Source: Albimonas pacifica (GTDB taxonomy: Bacteria > Pseudomonadota > Alphaproteobacteria > Rhodobacterales > Rhodobacteraceae). From it: a stretch of DNA of 64,000 nucleotides. Each line of letters starts with the position of its first letter. Positions within the stretch are counted from its first letter, which is position 1. Made by a program: the position numbers and the translations under genes. The DNA lies in assembly GCF_900113695.1 (NCBI RefSeq), contig NZ_FOQH01000004.1:517269-581268 (forward strand). Direction: 5' to 3'. Positions 38,785 through 45,899 of the stretch are shown piece by piece. Under the pieces are notes generated by a model. It saw only the letters and a list, made by a program, of their open reading frames with translations, had not been told where the DNA came from and ran no database searches.

Positions 38785-39966
38785 TCAGGCATTGCCGGCG
38801 ACCGGCGCGGGCGACGGCGCGCGCGGCCCGAGGAGCCCGCAGGCGAGCGCGAGCCCGAGCGCCGCGAAGGACAGGACCGCGCCCGCCCAGTTCGGCGCGG
38901 CGAAACCGTAGCCCTGCGCGATGACCGCGCCGCCCAACCCCGCGCCGATCGCATTGCCGAGGTTGAACAGCCCGATGTTGACGGAAGCCGCGAGGTTCGG
39001 GGCGCCGGCGGCCCTGGCGCTGTCGGTCACCAGCTTCTGGATCGGCGCGACGGTGGCGAAGCCGAAGGCGGACATCAGGAAGATCGCGATCGCCGAGGCG
39101 ATCTGGCTCTCGGCAAGCGCGTAGAAGGCCAGGAGCACGATCCCCTGCGCGCTCAGCGTCACGTAGAGCAGCGGCATCAGCGCCCTGTCCGCGAACCGCC
39201 CGCCGAGCACGTTGCCGACGAAGAGGCCCAGGCCGAAGAGGGACAGGAGCCACGTCACCGCGCCCTCGTCGAAGCCGGCGACCTCGGTCGCCATCGGCGC
39301 GACATAGGTGATGGAGGTGAAGAAGGCGGCCGGGCCGAGGATGGTGATCCCCATCGCGAGAAGGCAGCGCAGGTCGGCGAAGGCCGCGAGCTCCTCGCCC
39401 AGCCGCGGCGGGACCTGCCGCTTCGTGCGGGGCACCCAGGCGACCACGCCGACGATGGCGACGACCCCGACCGCGGCGATCGCCGCGAAGGTCGCGCGCC
39501 ACGACGCCGTCTGCGCGAGCCAGGTCCCGGCCGGTATCCCGATCAGCGTCGCGACGGTGAGGCCCATGAACATGAAGGCGATGGCGCTGGTTCGGCGCTG
39601 CGGCGCGACGAGGTCCGCCGCCATCAGCGACCCTATGCCGAAGAAGGCGCCGTGCGTCAGCGAGGTGATCACCCGTCCGGCGATCGCGACGGCGTAGGTC
39701 GGCGCGATCGCCGTGACGATGTTGCCGACGATGAAGAGCACGAGCAGACCCGTCAGCATCGTCTTGCGGGGAAGCCGCGCCCCCAGGATGATGGTGATCG
39801 GCGCGCCGACGAAGACGCCGAGCGCATAGCTCGTCGCCATGTGCCCGGCGACGGGTATCGTGATGTCGAAGGTCTCGGCGACCTCGGGAAGCAGACCCGA
39901 GACGACGAATTCGGTGGTTCCGATTCCGAACGCTGCGATGGCGAGCGCCCACAGGGCGAGAGGCAT
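38785..39966 (-). CDS. MFS efflux transporter, DHA1 / AraJ type
   Basis: 393-residue inner-membrane transporter with twelve predicted helices. ALAIAAFGIGTTEFVVSGLLPEVA and YALGVFVGAPITIILGARLPRK (the MFS motif A loop) are typical of the AraJ/CmlA/NepI drug-sugar exporter group. It probably exports a small drug-like compound. The gene is divergent from a LysR regulator at 40120 and 84 bases upstream of phzF, so the two may be co-transcribed. Confidence 0.9.
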   Translation of the reverse strand: MPLALWALAIAAFGIGTTEFVVSGLLPEVAETFDITIPVAGHMATSYALGVFVGAPITIILGARLPRKTMLTGLLVLFIVGNIVTAIAPTYAVAIAGRVITSLTHGAFFGIGSLMAADLVAPQRRTSAIAFMFMGLTVATLIGIPAGTWLAQTASWRATFAAIAAVGVVAIVGVVAWVPRTKRQVPPRLGEELAAFADLRCLLAMGITILGPAAFFTSITYVAPMATEVAGFDEGAVTWLLSLFGLGLFVGNVLGGRFADRALMPLLYVTLSAQGIVLLAFYALAESQIASAIAIFLMSAFGFATVAPIQKLVTDSARAAGAPNLAASVNIGLFNLGNAIGAGLGGAVIAQGYGFAAPNWAGAVLSFAALGLALACGLLGPRAPSPAPVAGNA

Positions 39967-40049
39967 GTCTGACACCTGTCTTGTTGTGCTGTGCGGGGAG
40001 CCGCCGCGCATCGGGCCGATGGGCAGGCGCGCTCCACTTGATGCTTTGG

Positions 40050-40067
40050 CACATAGGTGCTGATGTG
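40050..40067. promoter_or_regulatory. Candidate LysR operator, MFS/LysR divergent gap
   Basis: CACAT (40050-40054) and ATGTG (40063-40067) form a dyad, framed by outer GGCA (40048-40051) and TGCC (40071-40074). It lies about midway between the divergent MFS and LysR starts. Confidence 0.45.
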
Positions 40068-40119
40068 AATTGCCAGGTAGTGGGGCGTCGGGACCGACAG
40101 CTTTGCGTTGGAAGCACGA

Positions 40120-41046
40120 ATGAAGCGCGACAGGATCGACCAGACAGGCGAGATGACCGCCTTCGTCGCGGCCGCGCAGGAGGGGAGCCTGTCGGCCGCG
40201 GCGCGTCGGCTCGACCTGACGCCGTCGGCCGTCAGCCGGATCGTCCAGCGGCTGGAGGCGCGGCTCGGCGTGCAGCTCGTCGTCCGCACGACCCGCCGCT
40301 TTCGCCTGACGGCCGAGGGGGTGGCCTATGCGCGTTCGGCCCGGCGCATTCTCGCCGACATCGCGGAGGTGGAGCGTTCGGTCGCCGACCAGGGATCCCC
40401 GCGCGGACGGGTGCGGATCACGATGCCCGCGGCCTACGCCCGGCTGGTCCTGCTGCCGCTGCTGGCGGAATTCGTGACGCTTTATCCCGAGATCTCGCTC
40501 GACCTCGACGTCGGCGACGAGCTTGCCGACGTCATGGGGGGCGAGGTGGACGTCGCGATCCGGTCCGGGCCGCTCGCCGACAGTCCGCTGACCGCGCGGC
40601 GCCTGTGCGAGACCGGGCGGTCGGTGGTCGCGTCTCCGGCGTATCTCGCGCGGGTGGGCGCGCCGGCGGCGCCGGCCGACCTCGCCCGGCACAACTGTCT
40701 CGACTTCGGCTTCCGGCGCGCCGAGGCGGGATGGCCGTTTCGCGAAGGCGAGCGCACCGTCGTCCGCCAGGTCGGCGGCACGATGACCGCCAACAGCGGC
40801 GAGACCCTCGTGCAGCTCGCGCTCGGCGGCCACGGCATCACGCGGGTCGCCGACTTCCACGTCGCCGAGCACCTCGCGAGCGGTCGGCTGACGACCCTGC
40901 TCGACGACTTCAATCCCCGCGACCGGGAGCCGCTTCACGCCGTGTATATCGGCGGCGCGATGATGCCGGCGCGCAACCGTGCGCTTGTCGATTTCCTTGC
41001 AGAGCGGATGTCCAGGCGGCGCGCGCAAGGCGCGTTCGACGGCTGA
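40120..41046 (+). CDS. LysR-type regulator (CrgA/DsdC-like group)
   Basis: 308 residues. The HTH (EMTAFVAAAQEGSLSAAARR, then LTPSAVSRIVQRLEARLG) and the effector domain with GRVRITMPAAYARLVLLPLLAEF and VDVAIRSGPLADSPLTARRL are hallmarks of the large LysR group that governs neighbouring MFS or reductase genes. ATG at 40120 has GGAAGCACGA upstream; a TTG at 40108 would extend it by four codons. It probably controls the divergent MFS exporter gene. Confidence 0.9.
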   Translation: MKRDRIDQTGEMTAFVAAAQEGSLSAAARRLDLTPSAVSRIVQRLEARLGVQLVVRTTRRFRLTAEGVAYARSARRILADIAEVERSVADQGSPRGRVRITMPAAYARLVLLPLLAEFVTLYPEISLDLDVGDELADVMGGEVDVAIRSGPLADSPLTARRLCETGRSVVASPAYLARVGAPAAPADLARHNCLDFGFRRAEAGWPFREGERTVVRQVGGTMTANSGETLVQLALGGHGITRVADFHVAEHLASGRLTTLLDDFNPRDREPLHAVYIGGAMMPARNRALVDFLAERMSRRRAQGAFDG

Positions 41047-41081
41047 TCCCCGATGCCGCCGCCAGAGGCGCTGGGCCGCGT

Positions 41082-42053
41082 TCAAGGCGCGGCCCGCGCC
41101 GATCCGGCCCCGGCGACGCCTGCCGCAGGAGGCGCCATGGCGCCGGCACGTCGCGCCGCCTCGGCGACGCCGGCGAGCGCGTCTCGCGGGCTCATCGCCG
41201 TCGGGCGGAGGCTCGCGATGAGATGATGGACGCCGAGGTCCCGCTGCTCCTCGATGATCTCGGCCAGACCCTGGGGACCGGTGCGGTAGCCGAGTTCGAC
41301 CGGCGTCGCGGGGCCGCCGTCGTCGGTAAGCTCGATCTGGATGGCGACGCCGAAGGCGCGGAAGGCATCCGGCGCGTGCCGCCCCACGGCCGACCTCCAG
41401 GTGGCGTGCCGCTCGCGCTGGCGGGCAGGTTCGCGATGATAGGTGAACCAGCCGCTGGCGTTCCGGGCGATCCAGTCGACGGTCTGTCCGCCGGACCCGA
41501 TCGCGTAGAGCGGCGGCGGCGCGAAGGGCGCCGGCCGCAGCTCGAAGTCGCCCCCCGGCATCGAGAGGGCGCCCGGAGCGCGGAGCGCCGCTTCGAGCAC
41601 GGCCCACCGCTCGCGGAACGTGGCTCCGCGGCGCTCGTGGCTCTCGCCGAAGGCGCCGAATTCCTGCGGCCGGTCCCCGGCGCCGAGACCCAGAAGCAGG
41701 CGATCGCCGGAGAGCGCCTGGAGCGACGCCGCGGCTTTCGCCACATGCAGCGGGTGGCGCAGCGGCAGCACCGTGGCGGCGGTGCCGAGCGCGATCCGGC
41801 GGGTCCGCGCCGCGACGGCGCCGAGGGCGACGAACGGGTCGAGATGACCGAACGTCTCCGGATACCAGGCGCCGTTGAGCGGCACGTCCCGGACCCACCA
41901 GGCGGCGAACCCGAGCGCGTCGGCCTCTGCGGCCAGGCCGACCTGTTGGGCATGGTCGATCTCCGCCCCGCCCGAGGGGCGGACGGGCGCGACGATGCCG
42001 ACCGACAGGTCGCGGTCGCGGAAAGTCAGGCTGGGCGAGGCGCTTGCCGACAT
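41082..42053 (-). CDS. Luciferase-like flavin-dependent oxidoreductase (LLM class)
   Basis: 323-residue TIM-barrel flavoenzyme of the bacterial-luciferase superfamily: AAEADALGFAAWWVRDVPL, ARTRRIALGTAATVLPLRHPL, and LGLGAGDRPQEFGAFG (about residues 125-140) as the flavin-phosphate site, then ERWAVLEAALRAPG. Members use reduced FMN or F420 for oxygenation or reduction. I chose ATG 42053; a start at 42089 would add 12 residues. It lies 47 bases downstream of an SDR gene on the same strand, likely in one operon. Its substrate is unknown. Confidence 0.87.
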   Translation of the reverse strand: MSASASPSLTFRDRDLSVGIVAPVRPSGGAEIDHAQQVGLAAEADALGFAAWWVRDVPLNGAWYPETFGHLDPFVALGAVAARTRRIALGTAATVLPLRHPLHVAKAAASLQALSGDRLLLGLGAGDRPQEFGAFGESHERRGATFRERWAVLEAALRAPGALSMPGGDFELRPAPFAPPPLYAIGSGGQTVDWIARNASGWFTYHREPARQRERHATWRSAVGRHAPDAFRAFGVAIQIELTDDGGPATPVELGYRTGPQGLAEIIEEQRDLGVHHLIASLRPTAMSPRDALAGVAEAARRAGAMAPPAAGVAGAGSARAAP

Positions 42054-42100
42054 GGGAGAGCCGTCCTTCGTTGCGGGTCCGGGGGTCACGCCGACGGGCC

Positions 42101-42847
42101 TCAGATCTGGGCCGATCCGCCATCGACGAAGACTTCGCCGCCGGTCATGAAGCTGCTGTCGTCCGAGGCGAGGAACAGCGCCGCCGCCGCCGTCTCTTCA
42201 GGACGCCCGACGCGCCCGAGCGGAATCTGCGCGGCGAAATCGGCGAGCAGCGCCTCCTCCTCGCCGGGCGCAGCCAGGCCCTTCAGTCCGGGCGTTTCGG
42301 TCGAGCCGGGCGAGAGCACGTTGACCCGGATGCCGGTTCCTTTCAGATCCAGCGCCCAGGACCGCGCGAAGTTGCGGACCGCCGCCTTGGTCGCGCTGTA
42401 GACGCTGAACGCGGCCGTCCCCGTCGAGCCCGTGGTCGAGCCCGTGAGGATGATGGACCCGCCGGCCTGCATCAGCGGCAGCGCCTTCTGCACCGTGAAC
42501 AGCGTTCCCTTCACGTTGACCCCGAAGGTCAGGTCGAAGGTCGCTTCGTCGATGGCGCCGAGCGGCTCGATCTTTCCAAGGCCCGCGTTGGCGAAGAGCA
42601 CGTCCACGCGCCCGCTCGTCTCGCGCACGGCCGCGAACAGCCGGTCGAGATCGCCCGGGCGCGACACGTCCCCCTGGATTGCGGTCACGCCGGCGCCGAT
42701 CGCCTCGACCGCCCTGTCCAGCTCCTCCTGGCGGCGACCGGTGATGAACACCTTGGCGCCTTCCGTCACGAACCGCCTTGCCGTCGCCAGCCCGATGCCG
42801 CTGCTGCCGCCGGTTATGACGGCCACTTTTCCTCTAAGCCTGGCCAT
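42101..42847 (-). CDS. Short-chain dehydrogenase/reductase
   Basis: 248-residue classical SDR: ITGGSSGIGLATARRF (residues about 11-26), FANAGLGKIEPLG (about 87), Ser in ILTGSTTGSTG (about 137), YSATKAAVRNFARSWA (about 150-165) and NVLSPGSTETPG. It is transcribed away from an HxlR-type regulator, an arrangement often seen for electrophile-responsive SDR or quinone reductase genes. Substrate is unknown. Confidence 0.92.
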   Translation of the reverse strand: MARLRGKVAVITGGSSGIGLATARRFVTEGAKVFITGRRQEELDRAVEAIGAGVTAIQGDVSRPGDLDRLFAAVRETSGRVDVLFANAGLGKIEPLGAIDEATFDLTFGVNVKGTLFTVQKALPLMQAGGSIILTGSTTGSTGTAAFSVYSATKAAVRNFARSWALDLKGTGIRVNVLSPGSTETPGLKGLAAPGEEEALLADFAAQIPLGRVGRPEETAAAALFLASDDSSFMTGGEVFVDGGSAQI

Positions 42848-42910
42848 GTCGTCCTCCTGGCATTGCTGTCTCGCTCCGAGATGGGAGGTTGCTTTCCTGG
42901 GTTCCAGTAT

Positions 42911-42928
42911 GCACCTTCTGGTAAGTGC
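42911..42928. promoter_or_regulatory. Candidate HxlR operator
   Basis: GCACCTTCTGGTAAGTGC: outer GCAC/GTGC arms and an inner ACC-TTCT-GGT dyad, in the 99-base gap between the SDR and HxlR genes. ACC-N4-GGT cores and such placement are common for HxlR-family regulators. Confidence 0.55.
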
Positions 42929-42946
42929 CTAGCGGAGCCCCAGACC

Positions 42947-43312
42947 ATGACCCGCCCCTCCTTCACCTGCGGACTGGACGCCGCGCTCGCCGTCATCGGC
43001 GGCAAATGGAAGCCGTTGATCCTCTTCCATCTCGCTCACGAAACCCGGCGTTACGGGGAGTTGAGGCGCGCCATCGGCAAGGTCAGCGACAAGGTGCTTA
43101 TCCAGCAGCTCAAGGAACTGGAGGCCGACGGGATCGTCGACCGGCGGGATTTCCAGGAGATCCCCCCGAAGGTCGAGTATTCGCTGACCCGCTTCGGCGG
43201 GACGCTCGCGGAGGCGCTCGGCCCGCTCTGCGCCTGGGGAACGGACCACATGACCGAGGTCGAAAGGCTGATGTCGCGACGCGAGGCGCCCGGCCCCGGG
43301 ACGGCGGCCTGA
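42947..43312 (+). CDS. HxlR-family transcriptional regulator
   Basis: 121 residues, a single winged-helix domain: CGLDAALAVIGGKWKPLILF with Cys near residue 8, RRYGELRRAIGKVSDKVLIQQLKELEADGIV, then EYSLTRFGGTLAEALGPL. The conserved N-terminal Cys is the redox or electrophile sensor of relatives such as YodB and HypR. It is divergent from the SDR gene and probably represses it until a reactive carbonyl, quinone or oxidant modifies the protein. Confidence 0.92.
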   Translation: MTRPSFTCGLDAALAVIGGKWKPLILFHLAHETRRYGELRRAIGKVSDKVLIQQLKELEADGIVDRRDFQEIPPKVEYSLTRFGGTLAEALGPLCAWGTDHMTEVERLMSRREAPGPGTAA

Positions 43313-43338
43313 GGACAGGGCCGACGGCGGCTGGCGCC

Positions 43339-43722
43339 TCAGAACATGCCGTTGGGGTTGGCCGACGTTTCCGGCATCGCCTGCAGCACGTCCCAGTGTT
43401 CGACGATCCTGCCCTGCGCATCGAGCCTGAAGATGTCGATCCCGGCGTAGTCCCGGCTCCCAGGCCAGTGCTGGAAGCAGTGCAGGACCACGAGGTCTCC
43501 CTCCGCAACGGCGCGTTTCACCTCGACCCGCTTGCCGGGCCACTCGCGCGCCATGCGCTCGAAATAGGCGATGAATCCGGCCCTGCCCGTCTCGACATGC
43601 GGGTTATGCTGGATGTAATCGTCGCCGGCGTATCTTTCGATCGCCTCGCGCGGGCGGCAGGCGTTGAACATCAGCTCGTAGAAGGCGATCACGTTCGCCT
43701 TGTTCCGTGCGGGATCGGGCAT
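43339..43722 (-). CDS. SnoaL-like (NTF2-fold) protein
   Basis: 127 residues, a single cone-shaped NTF2 fold: [32 protein letters not shown] (first helix pair and strand), [13 protein letters not shown] and [12 protein letters not shown] [14 protein letters not shown] near the end. The His-Asp pair of the active SnoaL cyclases and relatives is present in part (YIQHNPH). The family covers isomerases, hydrolases and non-catalytic stress proteins; no reaction can be assigned. Lies 26 bases downstream of the quinone reductase gene. Confidence 0.82.
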   Translation of the reverse strand: MPDPARNKANVIAFYELMFNACRPREAIERYAGDDYIQHNPHVETGRAGFIAYFERMAREWPGKRVEVKRAVAEGDLVVLHCFQHWPGSRDYAGIDIFRLDAQGRIVEHWDVLQAMPETSANPNGMF

Positions 43723-43747
43723 CTCGGTCTCCGGTCATGCGCAAGGG

Positions 43748-44707
43748 TCAGGGCCGCATGACGACGCGGCCGAACGGGCGTCCCCGTTCGGCATGGTCGT
43801 GCGCCTCGGCCGCCGCCTCGAGGGCGAACTCGCGGTCGATCGCCACGTCGAGCACGCCGTCGGCGACGTCGGCGAGCATGCGGTCCACCGTTGCGGCGAC
43901 CTCCGGGCGGGTGAAAAGCGGCCCCATGAAGACGCCGAGGAGCGACTGATTGGCGGCCATGGCGGGCCACAGGTCCGGGTTCGACGTCCCGCCGCCGGCG
44001 TTGCCGACGAAGACCAGCCGCCCCTCCGGCCGGAGCGCGCGAAGCGAGGTCTGCAACGTCGCGCCCACGGGATCGACGACGAGATCGGCGCCCTTGCCGC
44101 CCGTCGCGGCGGCGACCGCGGCGACGACGTCCTCGCTGCGGCGGTCGACGACGTGATCGGCCCCGAGCGCGGTCAGCTTCGCCAGCCGCTCGGCGCCGCT
44201 GGCGACGGCGACGACGGTCGCTCCGGCCCGCCTGGCGAGCTGGATCGCCGCGGTCCCGACGCCGCCTGCGCCGGCCTGGACCAGAACCGTCTCCCCGGCC
44301 TTCAGCGCGCCACGGGCGAAGAGGCAGTGGTGGGCGGTCCCGAACGAGATCGGCAGCGCCGAGGCCCGCGCGAAGTCGAGACCGTCCGGAATGCGCCAGG
44401 TCTGCGCCTCCGGGACGGCGCGCAAGGCGGCGTGCGATCCCTCGTCCGCGAAGACCGTCACCCTGTCGCCGACGGCGCGCCTCGTCGCCGCCGATCCGAC
44501 GGCGACGACGGTTCCCGCCGACGCATAACCGACGACGTAGCCCCGCCGCGGCGGCGTCGTCGTCCGCCGCCGGATGAGGTCGCCGCCCTCGATCGAGATC
44601 GCGGCGACGTCGATCAGGACCTCGTCCGGGCCGGGCGCGGGGTCGGCGATCTCGGCGCTGCGCAGAACGGCGGGCGGGCCGAAATCGTCGTAGACGGCCG
44701 CTTTCAC
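43748..44707 (-). CDS. Zinc-independent quinone oxidoreductase-like MDR enzyme
   Basis: 319-residue medium-chain reductase of the QOR type: MKAAVYDDFGPPAVLRSAEI at the start, the NADPH motif QAGAGGVGTAAIQLARRAGA (about residues 143-162) and a C-terminal DREFALEAAAEAHDHAE. Zinc-binding cysteines of alcohol dehydrogenases are absent. It reduces quinones or enones with NADPH. It is one gene of a minus-strand series (SnoaL, QOR, SnoaL) facing the TetR gene at 45270, and fits an electrophile-detoxification role. Confidence 0.92.
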   Translation of the reverse strand: MKAAVYDDFGPPAVLRSAEIADPAPGPDEVLIDVAAISIEGGDLIRRRTTTPPRRGYVVGYASAGTVVAVGSAATRRAVGDRVTVFADEGSHAALRAVPEAQTWRIPDGLDFARASALPISFGTAHHCLFARGALKAGETVLVQAGAGGVGTAAIQLARRAGATVVAVASGAERLAKLTALGADHVVDRRSEDVVAAVAAATGGKGADLVVDPVGATLQTSLRALRPEGRLVFVGNAGGGTSNPDLWPAMAANQSLLGVFMGPLFTRPEVAATVDRMLADVADGVLDVAIDREFALEAAAEAHDHAERGRPFGRVVMRP

Positions 44708-44746
44708 GAGAGCCTCCGATCGGTGTCGCGTCGCGCGGTGCGAAGG

Positions 44747-45211
44747 TCACGCATCCGCGGCCGCGCCTTTGAGCGCGCTGTTCACCGCATCCGCGCCACC
44801 GGTCGCGGACAGCACGACGAGCGGGTTCCAATAGTCGCGATAGCGCGAGATCAGCCCGTCTCTCAGGTCGACGACCGAGACGTAGGTCTGGTCGTAGCGC
44901 GCCCCGGTCGCGGTGGCGTGAGCCTTGCCGGTGAACTCGAGCACGCCGCTGCGCCGGTCGGTCGCAAGGAACGCGCGATCGAGCGTGAGCGACTCGATCG
45001 TGAAAAGCTCGCCGACTTTCGGCAGGTAAGCGGCCAGGGCCGCCTTGCCGTCGATGACCTCGATGCCGTCCGGAAGGGCGAAGGGGAACTCGAACGACAC
45101 ATCGTCGGTCATCATCTCGAGCAACGTCTCCGCGTCCGGCGCCAGCGCGTCGCCGAGGCCCTCGCGCAGCAGAGCCGACAGGCTGGGGAACTGGTCTTGC
45201 GTCGAGGTCAT
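44747..45211 (-). CDS. SnoaL-like (NTF2-fold) protein
   Basis: 154-residue NTF2-fold protein (LLEMMTDDVSFEFPFALPDGI, then KAALAAYLPKVGELFTIESL, TGKAHATATGARYDQTYV and the C-terminal LISRYRDYWNPLVVL, the signature of SnoaL-like ketosteroid-isomerase relatives). No catalytic residues can be assigned. It is the first gene of the operon with the quinone reductase and directly faces a palindromic operator and a TetR gene. Confidence 0.82.
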   Translation of the reverse strand: MTSTQDQFPSLSALLREGLGDALAPDAETLLEMMTDDVSFEFPFALPDGIEVIDGKAALAAYLPKVGELFTIESLTLDRAFLATDRRSGVLEFTGKAHATATGARYDQTYVSVVDLRDGLISRYRDYWNPLVVLSATGGADAVNSALKGAAADA

Positions 45212-45232
45212 GCGGGTTTCCTTTTTCTGGAT

Positions 45233-45248
45233 GGAACGTTACCGTTCC
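45233..45248. promoter_or_regulatory. TetR-type operator
   Basis: Perfect 16-base palindrome GGAACG-TTAC-CGTTCC in the 58-base gap between the divergent SnoaL and TetR genes. A further half-site, TGGAACGCA, straddles the TetR start (45271-45279). Size, symmetry and place are those of a TetR operator serving both promoters. Confidence 0.8.
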
Positions 45249-45269
45249 GCGTCACATGGGGCCGCTTGG

Positions 45270-45881
45270 ATGGAACGCAAGAGTATCGACGGCAAGGAGC
45301 GGCGAACGCCCAGCGGCGCCGCGGTCATCCGTCCCGATCTGACCGAGGCGCTGTTCCGCGCCCTGTTCGAGGAGTGGGCGGATGTCGGCTACGCGGCCAT
45401 CAGCCTCGAGCGCGTGGCGGCGCGGGCCGGCGCCGGCAAGGCGGCGATCTACCGGCGCTGGCCGGGAAAGCTCCAGTTCGCATCCGACGCGATCGAGCGC
45501 GTCGGGGTCGATCTGGGCGAGTTTTCCGATCATGGGTCGCTGGAAGCGGACATCATCGCCTACCTTGCGAAGACGCGGCGCGCCCTGCGTCACCCGCTGG
45601 TGCGGCGCATCGTGCCGGACCTCGCCGCCGAACGCGCGCGGTCCGGCGACCTCGCCGCGGCGCTCGACCGCGTCGCCGCGGCGCGACGCGCGCTCGGCGA
45701 GGCGCTGCTCGACCGCGCCGTGGCGCGGGGCGAGATCTCGGCCGGGATCGATCGCGAGCTCGCGCTCGATTTCATCCCCTCGCCGCTCTACTGGCGCATG
45801 ATCGTGCGCGGCAGGCCGGCCGGGCGGGCGGACATCGCGCGGCACGCGGCTGCGCTCGTCGCGGCGCTGAAGGCCTGTTGA
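45270..45881 (+). CDS. TetR/AcrR-family regulator
   Basis: 203 residues: N-terminal HTH (TEALFRALFEEWADVGYAAISLERVAAR and AGAGKAAIYRRWPGKLQF, about residues 22-65) and an all-helical ligand domain. Start at 45270 (MERKSIDGKERR) fits the family; the frame is open further upstream without a good start. It is divergent from the SnoaL-QOR-SnoaL genes and likely represses them through the palindrome at 45233-45248. Resembles TetR proteins with the TetR_C_16-like C terminus. Ligand unknown. Confidence 0.9.
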   Translation: MERKSIDGKERRTPSGAAVIRPDLTEALFRALFEEWADVGYAAISLERVAARAGAGKAAIYRRWPGKLQFASDAIERVGVDLGEFSDHGSLEADIIAYLAKTRRALRHPLVRRIVPDLAAERARSGDLAAALDRVAAARRALGEALLDRAVARGEISAGIDRELALDFIPSPLYWRMIVRGRPAGRADIARHAAALVAALKAC

Positions 45882-45899
45882 GCCGCGGCCCACCGGGCT

